NCBI GenBank assembly: GCA_963728395.1
Contig: CAVSJJ010000003.1
Coordinates: 248,001 to 312,000, forward strand
Length of the DNA: 64,000 nucleotides
Source: CAVSJJ01 sp963728395
GTDB taxonomy: Bacteria > Actinomycetota > Actinomycetes > Actinomycetales > Dermatophilaceae
Direction of reading: 5' to 3'
The notes below the pieces were generated by a model. It was given only the letters and a program-made list of their open reading frames with translations. It did not search any database and was not told where the DNA came from. Of the stretch, positions 12,680 to 22,037 are shown piece after piece (positions within the stretch are counted from its first letter, which is position 1; each line of letters begins with the position of its first letter). A program made the position numbers and the translations under genes.

Positions 12680-13114
12680 TCACCCGCGGGCCGGGGGAGC
12701 GTCGCGCAGGAGGCAGGTCAGCCGGGCCGTGCAGAGCCGGTGGTCGTGGTCGTCGGTGACGACGATCTCCCACGACGCGAGGGTCGAGCCGAGGCTGAGC
12801 GGGGTCGCCACCCCGGTGACGATGCCGGAACGGGCGGCGCGGTGGTGGGTGGCGTTGAGGTCGAGCCCGACGGCGATCCGGTCCGGCCCGGCGTGCAGCG
12901 CCGAGCCGATCGAGCCGAGCGTCTCGGCGAGGACGGCGGATGCACCGCCGTGCAGCAGGCCGTAGGGCTGGGTGTTGCCCTCGACCGGCATCGTGCCGAC
13001 GACCCGCTCGGGACTCGCCTCGACGATCTCGATCCCCATCCGCTGCACGAGCGAGTGGGGGTTGCTCGCCGTGATGGCGAGCACGGTCGCCGCGTGGTCG
13101 GGCCGCTCGGTCAT
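12680..13114 (-). CDS. PaaI/YdiI-family hotdog thioesterase
   Basis: A 144-residue single hotdog-fold thioesterase. The active-site helix region reads Q-P-Y-G-L-L-H-G-G-A-S-A-V-L-A-E (about 48-63), with the HGG and the catalytic acid typical of PaaI/EntH/YdiI enzymes that hydrolyse aromatic or small acyl-CoA thioesters. The second half (GLDLNATHHRAARSG) matches the subgroup. It is divergent from polA, with an AAGGGA ribosome site upstream. The same kind of gene sits between pdtaR and polA in other actinobacteria, so it is part of the backbone. The physiological acyl-CoA is unknown. Confidence 0.88.
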   Translation of the reverse strand: MTERPDHAATVLAITASNPHSLVQRMGIEIVEASPERVVGTMPVEGNTQPYGLLHGGASAVLAETLGSIGSALHAGPDRIAVGLDLNATHHRAARSGIVTGVATPLSLGSTLASWEIVVTDDHDHRLCTARLTCLLRDAPPARG

Positions 13115-13170
13115 GGTGTCCCTTCGGGTCGGGGGGGTGCGACGCCGTCGAAGATGTCGGCATCGGCTAA

Positions 13171-13184
13171 TAGGCTGCCATGTC
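13171..13184 (+). promoter_or_regulatory. Leaderless promoter of polA
   Basis: TAGGCT (13171-13176) ends 8 nt before GTG 13185. The -35 region is not recognisable. Confidence 0.5.
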
Positions 13185-15857
13185 GTGAGTCGTCTCCTCC
13201 TGCTCGATGGCCATTCGCTCGCCTACCGGGCCTTCTTCGCCCTGCCGGTCGAGAACTTCTCGACGAGCACCGGCCAGCACACCAACGCCGTCTACGGCTT
13301 CACCGCGATGCTCATCAACGTCCTGCGCGACGAGGATCCCACCCACGTGGCCGTCGCCTTCGACGTCTCGCGGCAGACCTTCCGTACCGAGGAGTACGCC
13401 GAGTACAAGGCCGGTCGGGCCACGACACCCAGCGAGTTCGCCGGGCAGATCTCCCTCCTCAAGGAGGTCCTCGCCGCGCTGCGCATCCCGACCGTCGAGT
13501 CCGACGGCTTCGAGGCCGACGACGTCATCGCCACCCTGACGACCCAGGCGGCCGCCGAGGGGCTGGACGTCCTCATCTGCTCCGGCGACCGCGACACCCT
13601 CCAGCTCGTCACCGACCGGGTCACCGTCCTCTACCCGGTCAAGGGCGTCTCCGAGCTGTCCCGGATGACGCCGGCGGCCGTCGAGGCGAAGTACGGCGTC
13701 CTCCCCGAGCGCTACAGCGACCTCGCTGCCCTCGTCGGTGAGTCGAGCGACAACCTGCCCGGCGTGCCCGGCGTCGGGCCCAAGACCGCCGCGAAGTGGC
13801 TCGGTCTCTACGGTGACCTCACCGGCATCGTCGCCCACGTCGCCGACATCACGGGCAAGGCGGGCCAGTCCCTGCGCGAGCACCTCGACGGCGTCCTGCG
13901 CAACCGGCGGCTCAACCAGCTCGTCCGCGACCTCACCCTGCCCGTCGACGTCGCCGACCTCCAGCGCCGCACGTGGGACCGCGAGGAGGTCCACCGCGTC
14001 TTCGACGGCCTCGAGTTCCGGGTCCTGCGCGACCGGCTCTTCGCGACCCTCGAGGCGGTCGAGGAGGAGGCCGAGGGCGGCTTCGACGTCGCGGGATCCG
14101 TGCTCGGCACCGGTGAGGTCGCCGGGTGGATCGCGGAGTATGCCGCGGGCGCGGGCTCCGTGGGGGTGCACGTCCTCGGGTCGTGGGCCCAGGGGACCGG
14201 CGACGCGACCGGCCTGGCGCTGGCGGCGCTCGGCGGGGCCGCGGCATACCTCGACCTCACCGCGCTCGACGAGGCCGACGAGGCGGCCCTCGGCTCGTGG
14301 CTCGAGGATCCGGCCCGGCCCAAGGTCATGCACGACGCCAAGGGCCCGATGCAGGCCCTGCATGCGCGGGGGTGGGCTCTGCGGGGCCTGGTGAGCGACA
14401 CGGCGCTGGCCGCGTATCTCGTCCGCCCCGACCAGCGCAGCTACGACCTCGCCGACCTCGTTCTGCGCAACCTGGGTCGTGAGCTGCGCTCGGAGTCCGA
14501 GGCGAGCGACCAGGGCATGCTCGACTTCGGGGTCGACTCCGAGGCCGTGGCGACCGAGGCGATGGTGCGGGCCCGGGCGGTCCTCGACCTCGCGGAGGCG
14601 CTCGACGGCCAGCTGGCGACGACGGGCGGGAGCGAGCTGCTCCGCGACCTCGAGCTGCCGCTCGTCGACATCCTCGCGGCGATGGAGCGCACCGGGATCG
14701 CGGCGGACATCGAGGCCCTCACCGCGCTGGAGGCCGACTTCGACGCGGCGATGCGGGAGGCGGCCGAGGACGCCTACGACGCCATCGGCGGCGAGCAGGT
14801 CAACCTCGGCAGCCCCAAGCAGCTCCAGGTCGTCCTCTTCGAGACCCTCGACATGCCGAAGACGAAGCGGACCAAGACCGGCTGGACGACCGACGCCGAG
14901 GCGCTGGCCGACCTCTACGCCAAGACCGAGCACCCGTTCCTCGAGGCGTTGCTGCGCCACCGGGACACGAGCCGGCTGCGGGTCACCGCCGAGGGGCTGC
15001 TGAAGTCCGTGGCGCCGGACGGGCGGATCCACACGACCTACCTTCAGACGATCGCCGCCACCGGGCGGCTGTCCTCGACCGACCCCAACCTTCAGAACGT
15101 GCCGATCCGCACCGAGGAGGGGCGCCGGATCCGGGAGGCGTTCGTCGTCGGCGCGGGGTTCGAGTCGCTGATGTCGGCCGACTACAGCCAGATCGAGATG
15201 CGGATCATGGCGCACCTGTCCGGCGATGCCGGGCTCATCTCGGCGTTCCGGTCCGGCGAGGACCTGCACAGCTTCGTCGCGAGCCGGGTCTTCGCCGTCG
15301 AGCCGGCGGACGTGACGATCGCGATGCGGAGCAAGGTCAAGGCGATGAGCTACGGCCTCGCCTACGGCCTGTCCGCCTACGGGCTGTCCCGCCAGCTCAC
15401 CATCCCGGTCGAGGAGGCCAAGGGCCTCATGGACGAGTATTTCGCCCGGTTCGGTGGGGTGCGGGACTACCTCACCGAGATCGTCGCCCAGGCCCGTGGC
15501 ACCGGCTACACCGAGACGATGCTCGGCCGGCGCCGCTATCTGCCGGACCTCACCTCCGACAACCGGCAGCGCCGCGAGATGGCCGAGCGGATGGCGCTCA
15601 ACGCCCCGATCCAGGGCTCGGCGGCCGACATCATCAAGCTGGCGATGAAGGGCGTCGACGCGGCGCTGCGCGCCGAGGGGATGAGGTCGCGGATGCTCCT
15701 GCAGGTGCACGACGAGCTCGTCCTCGAGGTGGCGCGGGGGGAGCGGGAGTCCCTCGAGCGGCTCGTGCGCCGCGAGATGGGGGCGGCGATCGCCCTCGAT
15801 GTCCCGCTCGATGTCAACGTCGGGGTCGGCCGCAGCTGGCACGACGCCGCCCACTGA
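13185..15857 (+). CDS. polA: DNA polymerase I
   Basis: An 890-residue family A polymerase for repair and Okazaki-fragment processing. The N-terminal 5'-nuclease domain (1-290) has LLLDGHSLAYRAFFA and GVPGVGPKTA. The middle 3'-5' exonuclease-like domain lacks the D-x-E metal ligands (the first strand reads SVGVHVLG), so it should not proofread, as in other actinobacterial PolA. The polymerase domain has motif A SADYSQIEMR, motif B KAMSYGLAYG and motif C VHDELVLEV. GTG 13185 gives the canonical MSRLLLLDGHS start and fits the leaderless -10; the ATG 5 nt upstream is out of frame. Confidence 0.97.
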   Translation: MSRLLLLDGHSLAYRAFFALPVENFSTSTGQHTNAVYGFTAMLINVLRDEDPTHVAVAFDVSRQTFRTEEYAEYKAGRATTPSEFAGQISLLKEVLAALRIPTVESDGFEADDVIATLTTQAAAEGLDVLICSGDRDTLQLVTDRVTVLYPVKGVSELSRMTPAAVEAKYGVLPERYSDLAALVGESSDNLPGVPGVGPKTAAKWLGLYGDLTGIVAHVADITGKAGQSLREHLDGVLRNRRLNQLVRDLTLPVDVADLQRRTWDREEVHRVFDGLEFRVLRDRLFATLEAVEEEAEGGFDVAGSVLGTGEVAGWIAEYAAGAGSVGVHVLGSWAQGTGDATGLALAALGGAAAYLDLTALDEADEAALGSWLEDPARPKVMHDAKGPMQALHARGWALRGLVSDTALAAYLVRPDQRSYDLADLVLRNLGRELRSESEASDQGMLDFGVDSEAVATEAMVRARAVLDLAEALDGQLATTGGSELLRDLELPLVDILAAMERTGIAADIEALTALEADFDAAMREAAEDAYDAIGGEQVNLGSPKQLQVVLFETLDMPKTKRTKTGWTTDAEALADLYAKTEHPFLEALLRHRDTSRLRVTAEGLLKSVAPDGRIHTTYLQTIAATGRLSSTDPNLQNVPIRTEEGRRIREAFVVGAGFESLMSADYSQIEMRIMAHLSGDAGLISAFRSGEDLHSFVASRVFAVEPADVTIAMRSKVKAMSYGLAYGLSAYGLSRQLTIPVEEAKGLMDEYFARFGGVRDYLTEIVAQARGTGYTETMLGRRRYLPDLTSDNRQRREMAERMALNAPIQGSAADIIKLAMKGVDAALRAEGMRSRMLLQVHDELVLEVARGERESLERLVRREMGAAIALDVPLDVNVGVGRSWHDAAH

Positions 15858-15900
15858 GCGGCCGGGCATGCGAGGTCGCTGAGGCCCCCGAGACGCCCCG

Positions 15901-15955
15901 CCGGTTCGAGGTATTCCGGTCGCGTCTCGTGGTCTCGGATTACCTCGAATGCCGG
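15901..15955. repeat. Hairpin repeat element, family 2, copy 1
   Basis: Between the convergent polA and flippase genes. The arms TTCGAGGTATTCC (15905-15917) and GGATTACCTCGAA (15937-15949) pair at 12 of 13 positions around a 19-nt loop. The same arms occur twice more at 22325-22439. The position suggests a bidirectional terminator or a palindromic mobile repeat. Confidence 0.8.
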
Positions 15956-15979
15956 GGTCGGTGGACGCCCGGACGAGGC

Positions 15980-17218
15980 TCAGGCGAGGTGCTCGACCAC
16001 GTCGCGGCGAGTGGCCAGGGTGAGGACGACGAGGAGCGTCGCATCGACAGCGAGGACGAGGGCCAGCAGCCCGGTCGCCGTCGTGACGACGACGAGGCCC
16101 GCGGCGATGAGCGCCAGCGCACCCCAGAGCCACCACGCCGCGCCGCGATGCCGGCGGGCCAGCGCGCTGTAGACGAGCAACTGGATCCCGGCGAGCACCG
16201 TCCCGAGCGCGGCGAACGTCCACAGCCGGCCGGACAGGGCGGCATACTCCGTGCCGCCGACGAACTGCAGGGCGAGCCCGGGCAGCAGCGCAACGCCCGC
16301 CACGACGACGGCCCCGATCGCCAGGGCGCCGGCCAGCCCCCACAGGTGCAGGTGCCGGTGCGCGCCGCGCCGCGCCATCGCGGGGAAGGCGACGACGGTG
16401 AGGAAGTAGGGGAGGAACAGGACGGCCTTGGCGAGGATGATCCCTGCGGCGTACAGGCCGGCCTCGTGCTCGGGGAGCGCCACCCGCGCGAGGAGGACGT
16501 CGATGCTCGTCAGCGCGAAGAAGGCGAAGAGCGCATGCGAGCTCGTCACCGCCTCCCTCAGCACCCCCGGCTCCGGTCCGTGCCCGGCGTCGAGCCTCGG
16601 CGACGGGCCCGGGGAGGGGGGACCGGCCCGGGCGACGGCGAGCCGCGCGATGACGGCCGGGACGACGGACCCGGCGGCGACGCCGAGCATCGCGCCCAGC
16701 GGGCGCGACCAGAGCAGGAGCGCGGCTGCGCCGAACCCGAGCCGGGCGATCCCCAGGGAGAGGAAGACCGCGGCGAAGCCCGCCCACCGTCCCTCCCCCT
16801 GGAGCAGCCCGACGTCCCCGCCCATGACGGCGTATGCCGCGGCCGGCACGGCCAGCGCGGCCGCCGTGAGCCACGAGTCGAGGCGGAGCACGAGTGCGAG
16901 GACGGGCGAGAGGGCGAGGCAGACGATGGCCAGGAGCAACGCCGCCCGACGGGCCGTGACGGTGATCTCGGCCTCCACCTGAGCCCGGTGACCGGGGTCG
17001 GCCGCCACCCGGCGGGCTGCGGTCGCCTGCAGGCCGAGGGAGACGACGTTGACGACGATGACGAGCCCCATCATCGCGGCGAGGGCCCCGTAGCCGGCCG
17101 GACCGAGCCGCCGGGCGGCGAGGATCGTGAAGGCGTAGGCCGCGACGTTCATGACCCCCATCGCGACGGCGACGACGAGTCCGCCGCGCACCGCCTCGGT
17201 GCGGTCGGTGCGGGCCAC
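15980..17218 (-). CDS. Oligosaccharide flippase-like membrane protein (Wzx/MATE superfamily)
   Basis: A 412-residue protein with about 12 predicted membrane helices, starting with an N-terminal pattern typical of polysaccharide exporters (AAYAFTILAARRLGPAGYGALAAM). It begins 1 nt after the dprE2 stop and is the last gene of a four-gene operon that makes decaprenyl-phospho-arabinose. From this position it may flip the lipid-linked arabinose, or a lipid-linked glycan, to the outer face of the membrane; that is inference. The start is GTG at 17218. Family assignment is moderate because the similarity is judged from topology and the N-terminal motif. Confidence 0.75.
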   Translation of the reverse strand: MARTDRTEAVRGGLVVAVAMGVMNVAAYAFTILAARRLGPAGYGALAAMMGLVIVVNVVSLGLQATAARRVAADPGHRAQVEAEITVTARRAALLLAIVCLALSPVLALVLRLDSWLTAAALAVPAAAYAVMGGDVGLLQGEGRWAGFAAVFLSLGIARLGFGAAALLLWSRPLGAMLGVAAGSVVPAVIARLAVARAGPPSPGPSPRLDAGHGPEPGVLREAVTSSHALFAFFALTSIDVLLARVALPEHEAGLYAAGIILAKAVLFLPYFLTVVAFPAMARRGAHRHLHLWGLAGALAIGAVVVAGVALLPGLALQFVGGTEYAALSGRLWTFAALGTVLAGIQLLVYSALARRHRGAAWWLWGALALIAAGLVVVTTATGLLALVLAVDATLLVVLTLATRRDVVEHLA

Positions 17219-17219
17219 G

Positions 17220-17984
17220 TCAGATCGGGAGTCGGCGGAACACGGCGGCAGGCAGGTGGCGCAGGACGGACATGACCGGGCGCATGGCGCGCGGGACCCA
17301 GATCGTCCGGCTGGGCCCGCGCAGATGGGTGACGATCGCGTCGGCGACGTCGGCCGCGTCGACGGCGAGCGGAGCCTCGTCGAGCCCCTCGGTCATCGAC
17401 GTGCGCACGAAGCCCGGGCGCACGACGAGGACGACGACGCCGTCGGCACGCAGGTCCTCGCCGAGCCCGGTGGCGAACGCGTCGAGCCCGGCCTTGGTCG
17501 AGCCGTAGAGGAAGTTGGAGCGACGGGCCCGCTCGCCGGCGACCGAGGAGAGGACGGCGATGGTGCCGTGGCCCTGGGCGCGGCACCGCTCGGCGAGGAC
17601 GGTGAGAGCCGAGACGGCGCCGGTGAAGTTCGTCGTGACGACGTCGGCCGCGGCGACGGGGTCGGGCAGCGTCGGGCGGCTCGGCAGCACGCCGACGGCC
17701 AGGACGACGACGTCGATGTCCCCGGCGTCGAAGACCCGGCCGAGGGCGGCGGCGTGGGAGGCGACGTCGGCTGCGTCGAAGTCGACGGCCTCGACGCCGA
17801 CCGCATCACCGAGCGCGGCCCTGGTGGCAGCGACGGCCGCGTCCCGCGCGGCACCGGGCCGCCCGGCGAGGACGACGCGGCGCAGCCGCCCGGCGGCCGC
17901 GAGCCGCCGCACGGTCGCCGCGGCGATGTCCGAGGTCGCGCCGAGGACGAGGACCGACTGGGCGGCACCGAGAGCATCTAGCAC
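17220..17984 (-). CDS. dprE2: Decaprenylphosphoryl-2-keto-erythro-pentose reductase DprE2
   Basis: A 254-residue short-chain dehydrogenase. The NAD(P)-binding motif is G-A-T-S-D-I-A (residues 15-21) and the catalytic set is S147, Y160-x3-K164 (LYGSTK). Together with DprE1 it epimerises decaprenylphosphoryl ribose to arabinose, by reducing the keto intermediate. The C-terminal segment (PRAMRPVMSVLRHLPAAVFRRLP) is an amphipathic membrane-associating end known for DprE2. It overlaps the dprE1 end by 7 nt, so translation is coupled. The specific assignment rests on the SDR family plus this neighbour. Confidence 0.92.
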   Translation of the reverse strand: MLDALGAAQSVLVLGATSDIAAATVRRLAAAGRLRRVVLAGRPGAARDAAVAATRAALGDAVGVEAVDFDAADVASHAAALGRVFDAGDIDVVVLAVGVLPSRPTLPDPVAAADVVTTNFTGAVSALTVLAERCRAQGHGTIAVLSSVAGERARRSNFLYGSTKAGLDAFATGLGEDLRADGVVVLVVRPGFVRTSMTEGLDEAPLAVDAADVADAIVTHLRGPSRTIWVPRAMRPVMSVLRHLPAAVFRRLPI

Positions 17985-19318
17985 AGCGACAGTCTCCTCG
18001 ACAGGTCGGAGGCGAACACCCCGTCCGGGTCGAGCCGCGCGCGCAACTCGCGCCAGCGGTCGAGCTCGGGATACATGACGGGGACGAGGTCGGGACGCAC
18101 CCTGGCGTCCTTGGCGAGGTAGCAGCGGCCGCCGGCGGCGACGACGATCTCGTCGGCCCGGTCCAGGACCGGTCCGAGATCGGGCGTCGCGGGGATGTCG
18201 ACCGCGAGTGTCCAGCCGGGGGTCGGGAACGACAGCGGCGCCCCGCTCGCGGGCCCGAACCGCTTGAGTACCGGGAGGAAGGTCGCGACCCGCTCACGGC
18301 GGAAGAGCCCGAGGATCCTCTCGATGACGGAGGCGTCGCCGACGGCGAGCTGGTACTGGACGAAGCCGGTCGCACCGTAGGCCCGGTTCCATCCCTCGAC
18401 GATGTCGAGCGGGTGGAAGAACGACGCGATCGTCGCCGGCCCGACGCTCGGCCGGCCGGGCGCCTTGCGGTACCAGCCCTCGTTGAAGGCCCGGGCGGTG
18501 TGCCGGTTGACCAGCCTCGGGGGTGCCCACGGCGGCGCGGGGACCGACCCGGGGCGCGCGTGGTCCCGCAGCGGTATGCCGCCCTCGGCCGCCGGAGTGT
18601 GGTCCCCGCTCGTCAGCACCCCGCGGCCGGCGTGCCGGCCGGGCGCCTGGGTGTCGAGCCAGGCGACGGTGTAGCGGTGGCGGGCGTCGTCCTCGGCCAG
18701 GGCCGCCATCGTCTCGTCGAGGTCGGCGGTCCGCCGGGTGTGCACGGTGATGCTCGCGGACTCGACGCGCCGCAGCCGGAGCCGGACCGAGACGACGACG
18801 CCGGCCAGGCCCATCCCGCCGACGACGGCCCCCCCGAGCGGGTCATCGGCCGCCAGTCGGCGCACCTGGCCGCGGCCGTCCACGAGGGTGAGGCCGTCGA
18901 TGTGCGCGCCGATGCTGCCGTCCCGGTGGTGGTTCTTGCCGTGGACGTCGGCTGCGAGCGCGCCCCCCAGCGTGACGTGCCGCGTGCCGGGCGTGACGGG
19001 GACGAACCAGCCGCGGGGCACGGCATACGCGATGAGGTCCCCGATGCTCACGCCGGCGCCGACCTCGACCGACCCCTCGGGACCGATCTCTCCGACACCC
19101 CCGAGGCCGGTGAGGTCGAGGACGAGGCCACCGCCGTTCATCGCCGCGTCGCCGTAGGAGCGACCGAGCCCGCGGGCCAGGACCCCCCGCGCGCCGGCGG
19201 CCTGCACGGCCTCGGCGACGCGGTCGACGTCGGCGGGCCGCACGACGTGCGCCGTGGAGTGACCGGCCCGCCCCCAGCCGGTGAGGCGGGTGGGGCGCGC
19301 GTCCAGCGGTGCGCTCAC
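17978..19318 (-). CDS. dprE1: Decaprenylphosphoryl-beta-D-ribose 2'-oxidase DprE1
   Basis: A 446-residue FAD-dependent oxidase. FAD-binding segments are ARGLGRSYGDAA (about 43-54) and GTRHVTLGGALAADVHGKNHH (start near 100), and the conserved C-terminal lysine K403 in YLAKDAR corresponds to K418 of the M. tuberculosis enzyme. The residue 31 positions earlier, C387 in M. tuberculosis (ICVDFP), is alanine here (A372, LAVDIP). C387 is the covalent target of benzothiazinones. The GTG start at 19318 overlaps the stop of the upstream ubiA-type gene by 4 nt. Catalysis does not need this cysteine in species with natural Ala or Ser, so the enzyme is presumably active. Confidence 0.95.
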   Translation of the reverse strand: MSAPLDARPTRLTGWGRAGHSTAHVVRPADVDRVAEAVQAAGARGVLARGLGRSYGDAAMNGGGLVLDLTGLGGVGEIGPEGSVEVGAGVSIGDLIAYAVPRGWFVPVTPGTRHVTLGGALAADVHGKNHHRDGSIGAHIDGLTLVDGRGQVRRLAADDPLGGAVVGGMGLAGVVVSVRLRLRRVESASITVHTRRTADLDETMAALAEDDARHRYTVAWLDTQAPGRHAGRGVLTSGDHTPAAEGGIPLRDHARPGSVPAPPWAPPRLVNRHTARAFNEGWYRKAPGRPSVGPATIASFFHPLDIVEGWNRAYGATGFVQYQLAVGDASVIERILGLFRRERVATFLPVLKRFGPASGAPLSFPTPGWTLAVDIPATPDLGPVLDRADEIVVAAGGRCYLAKDARVRPDLVPVMYPELDRWRELRARLDPDGVFASDLSRRLSLC

Positions 19319-20172
19319 CGGGCCACCCCGACGGCGAAGGTCGCCAGCCACAGCAGGCCGAGGACGAGGAGGGTGCGGTCGTGGAGGACGACCTCCTCGG
19401 GCTCCTCGACGGCGCCCCGGTCGGTGTCGAGGGCGTAGCGCAGCAGGGCGAGGACGAAGGGCACGATGCTCACCGTCGACCAGGCGGCGGCGGGGCCGCC
19501 GGCAGTCGTCTCGAAGGCCCACAGGCAGTAGGCGGCGACGGTCACGGCGGCGCTGACCCCGACGATCATCCGCAGGTAGGACACGGGGTAGTGGGCGAGG
19601 CTGCGCCGGACGACCGAGCCGGCGCTCTCGGCCCGGATGAGTTCGGAGAGGCGCTTGCCGGTGACGACGAAGAGCGAACCGAACCCGGCGACGATGAGGA
19701 ACCACTGGGACAGCGGGAGCCCGGTCGCGGCGCCACCGGCGATCGCCCGGAGGATGAAGCCCCCGGAGACGAGACCGAGCTCGATGACCGGCTGGTGTTT
19801 GAGGACGGCGCTGTAGGACACGGTGAGCACGAGGTAGCCGAGGACGACCCATCGCAGCGACCCGGGATAGGCGATCGCGACCGCGAGCACCGCGAGGAGG
19901 GCCGAGATCCCGAGGGCGAGCGGCCGTGGCACCCGGCCCGAGGCGACCGGGCGGTGGCGCTTGGTCGGGTGCTGGGCGTCCGAGGCCGCGTCGAGGACGT
20001 CGTTGAGGCAGTAGGTGGCGCTGCTCGCGAGCGAGAAGGCGACGAAGGCGACGAGGGTGTGCAGGGCGACGTCCCCGGCGAGGAGCGACCCCGCGGCGAG
20101 TGGCGCGGCCGCCACGAGGACGTTCTTGACCCATTGCTTCGGGCGCAGCAGGGTCAGCACGCCGAGGATCAC
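19315..20172 (-). CDS. Decaprenyl-phosphate phosphoribosyltransferase (UbiA superfamily)
   Basis: A 285-residue polytopic prenyl-acceptor transferase. The first Asp-rich motif N57-D-x2-D61-x3-D65 (NDVLDAASDAQHP) is followed by KRHRPVASG, as in M. tuberculosis Rv3806c. It attaches 5-phosphoribosyl pyrophosphate to decaprenyl phosphate, the first committed step to decaprenylphosphoryl arabinose. It is the first gene of the operon with dprE1, dprE2 and the flippase. GTG 20172 is chosen because TAGGGT (20185 to 20180) lies 7 nt upstream, suggesting a leaderless transcript, and because the family N-terminus LRPKQWVKN follows directly. Confidence 0.92.
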   Translation of the reverse strand: MILGVLTLLRPKQWVKNVLVAAAPLAAGSLLAGDVALHTLVAFVAFSLASSATYCLNDVLDAASDAQHPTKRHRPVASGRVPRPLALGISALLAVLAVAIAYPGSLRWVVLGYLVLTVSYSAVLKHQPVIELGLVSGGFILRAIAGGAATGLPLSQWFLIVAGFGSLFVVTGKRLSELIRAESAGSVVRRSLAHYPVSYLRMIVGVSAAVTVAAYCLWAFETTAGGPAAAWSTVSIVPFVLALLRYALDTDRGAVEEPEEVVLHDRTLLVLGLLWLATFAVGVAR

Positions 20173-20179
20173 GGGGGTC

Positions 20180-20203
20180 ACCCTAGCCGGGATGCAATAG
20201 TCT
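20180..20203. promoter_or_regulatory. Divergent leaderless promoter pair
   Basis: TAGGGT on the minus strand (20185 to 20180) serves the DPA operon with a 7-nt gap to its GTG. TAGTCT on the plus strand (20198-20203) lies 8 nt before ATG 20212. The two -10 boxes are only 12 nt apart, so the two envelope transcripts share one control region. Confidence 0.5.
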
Positions 20204-20211
20204 TCCCGGCC

Positions 20212-22008
20212 ATGGACGGTGAGGCCGGGCGGCTGCGACCCGGTCCGCGCCCCCCGACGGCCCCCGACGGGGCCGGGGGTGGCGCGGCGACGCCCCGGGC
20301 GGCCCGGGTCGCGGCGGCCCGGTGGGCCGTGTCCGCCGGGGCCGCCCTCCTCGTTCTCGGACCGGGTCTGGCGCCGGGCTACGTCCTGCTCCGCGACATG
20401 GTCTTCACCCCGTCGCCACCGATCTCGGCTCGGCTGCTCGGGATCGGTCACGAGACCCCGCGCGCCGTGCCGAGCGACCTCGTCGTCGCCCTCGCCTCGC
20501 ACGTCCTGCCGGGTGACCTCGTCCAGAAGCTCGTGCTCCTGGCCGTCCTCGTGTCGGCCGGCGTCGGCGCGGCCCGGCTGGCCCCGCCGACGGCGGTCGC
20601 GGGCTCCGCGGCCGCACTGGCCGCCATCTGGAACCCGTTCGTGGCCGAGCGGCTCGCCATGGGGCAGTGGGCGGTGCTCGTCGGGTATGCCGCCCTGCCG
20701 TGGGTGGTGCTGGGCGTCGCCCGGGCCGGCTCCGGTGGCCGCGGCGGACTCCCGCTCGTCCTCGGGTTGGCGGTCGCCGCCCTCGGCGGGGCCTCGTCGT
20801 GGCTCATCGTCGCGCTCGGCGCGCTCGCCGCGGCCCTGGGGCTTGCGGTGGCCAGGCGACGGCGCGGGCTGGTCCTTCGCCGCCTGCTCTGGTGGGCGGC
20901 GTTCGGGCTGGTCGTGACGCTGCCATGGTCGGTGCCGGCGCTGCTGCGACCGCACGGCTTGACCAGCGACCCGGCAGGCTTCGAGGTCTTCGCGCCGAGC
21001 GCCGACACCCCCCTCGGCCTCGTTGCGAGCATCCTCACCGGCGGCGCGTCGTGGAACGCCGACGTCGTGCCCCCCGGTCGGGATACCGCGCTCGGCGTGG
21101 CCGGGGCGCTGGCCCTGCTGGCCTGGTCAATGGCCGGCTTCCTGCTCGCCCGGCGCGGGCCGGTCCGGGAGCGGCATGCCGCGGCGGCGGCATACCTGCC
21201 CGCTCTCGTCGCCGTCGGACTCGCCGGACTCCTCGTGCCCGCTGTGTCGCTGTTGCGCCTCGGCGCGCATTCGATGGCCAGCCTTCCCGGCGGTGGGTTG
21301 TTCCGCGACGCCAGCCGCGAACTCGGCCTGTGGGCCCTCGTCGTCGCCGTCGGTGCTGGGTGGGCCGTCGCCTGGCTGAGCCGGACGAGCCTTCCTGCAC
21401 TGGCCGGCGCGCTTGTCGGACTGCTCCCGGCCGCCGTCCTCCCATCTGCCGGCTGGGGTCTGGCCGGTGTCCTGCACCCCATCGGCTATCCCGACGACCT
21501 CATGGAGGCGACGGCGATGCTGCACGCCGAGCCAGGTGCGGGGGCCGTCGTCGTCCTGCCGTTCGAGACGGTCCGGCGCTACCCCTGGAACGGTGGCCGC
21601 CCGAGCCAGACACCGTGGTCGCGGCTTCTCGATCGACGAGTCGCCGTTTCCTCCGACCTCGTCGTGTCAACCCCCACCGGGCTGCGTACCGTGGCAGGGG
21701 AGGACGCCTACGCAGCCGCCGTGGACAAGGCGCTGGCCGCTCCGGACGCCATCGCCGAGCTGAACCGTCTCGGGGTCGGGTGGGTGGTGGTCGACGGTCC
21801 GGGTGCCGTCCCGCCGCAGGGAGCCGACCCGGTCCTGGAGGGGACAACGACGACGCTCTACCGGGTGGGCCCCTCGGCGGCGGTGGACGCCGCCGCTCCG
21901 CGGGAGTTCGACCCACCCGCCGGGCCGGTGCTGGTCGGGGACATCCTGGCGCTGGGGTGGATGGTTGGGGGCGCTGTGCTCGAGGCGCGCCGGAGACGCG
22001 CCTCCTAG
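20212..22008 (+). CDS. GT-C-like polytopic membrane protein
   Basis: A 598-residue protein with about 11-13 hydrophobic segments. An acidic residue, D62, follows the first helix in YVLLRDMVF, as in GT-C glycosyltransferases, and WNPFVAERLAMGQW follows near residue 143. The soluble C-terminal part (about 440-570) contains a VVVLPFETVRRYPW segment and lies outside the membrane. Opposite orientation to the DPA operon with a shared promoter region, and the next gene is DUF2613, then AftD, so a role in arabinan or related glycan assembly is likely. I do not recognise the precise family; the sugar donor would be a polyprenyl-phosphate sugar. Confidence 0.68.
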   Translation: MDGEAGRLRPGPRPPTAPDGAGGGAATPRAARVAAARWAVSAGAALLVLGPGLAPGYVLLRDMVFTPSPPISARLLGIGHETPRAVPSDLVVALASHVLPGDLVQKLVLLAVLVSAGVGAARLAPPTAVAGSAAALAAIWNPFVAERLAMGQWAVLVGYAALPWVVLGVARAGSGGRGGLPLVLGLAVAALGGASSWLIVALGALAAALGLAVARRRRGLVLRRLLWWAAFGLVVTLPWSVPALLRPHGLTSDPAGFEVFAPSADTPLGLVASILTGGASWNADVVPPGRDTALGVAGALALLAWSMAGFLLARRGPVRERHAAAAAYLPALVAVGLAGLLVPAVSLLRLGAHSMASLPGGGLFRDASRELGLWALVVAVGAGWAVAWLSRTSLPALAGALVGLLPAAVLPSAGWGLAGVLHPIGYPDDLMEATAMLHAEPGAGAVVVLPFETVRRYPWNGGRPSQTPWSRLLDRRVAVSSDLVVSTPTGLRTVAGEDAYAAAVDKALAAPDAIAELNRLGVGWVVVDGPGAVPPQGADPVLEGTTTTLYRVGPSAAVDAAAPREFDPPAGPVLVGDILALGWMVGGAVLEARRRRAS

Positions 22009-22037
22009 CATCTGGACGCCGACCCCCTACCATCGGG

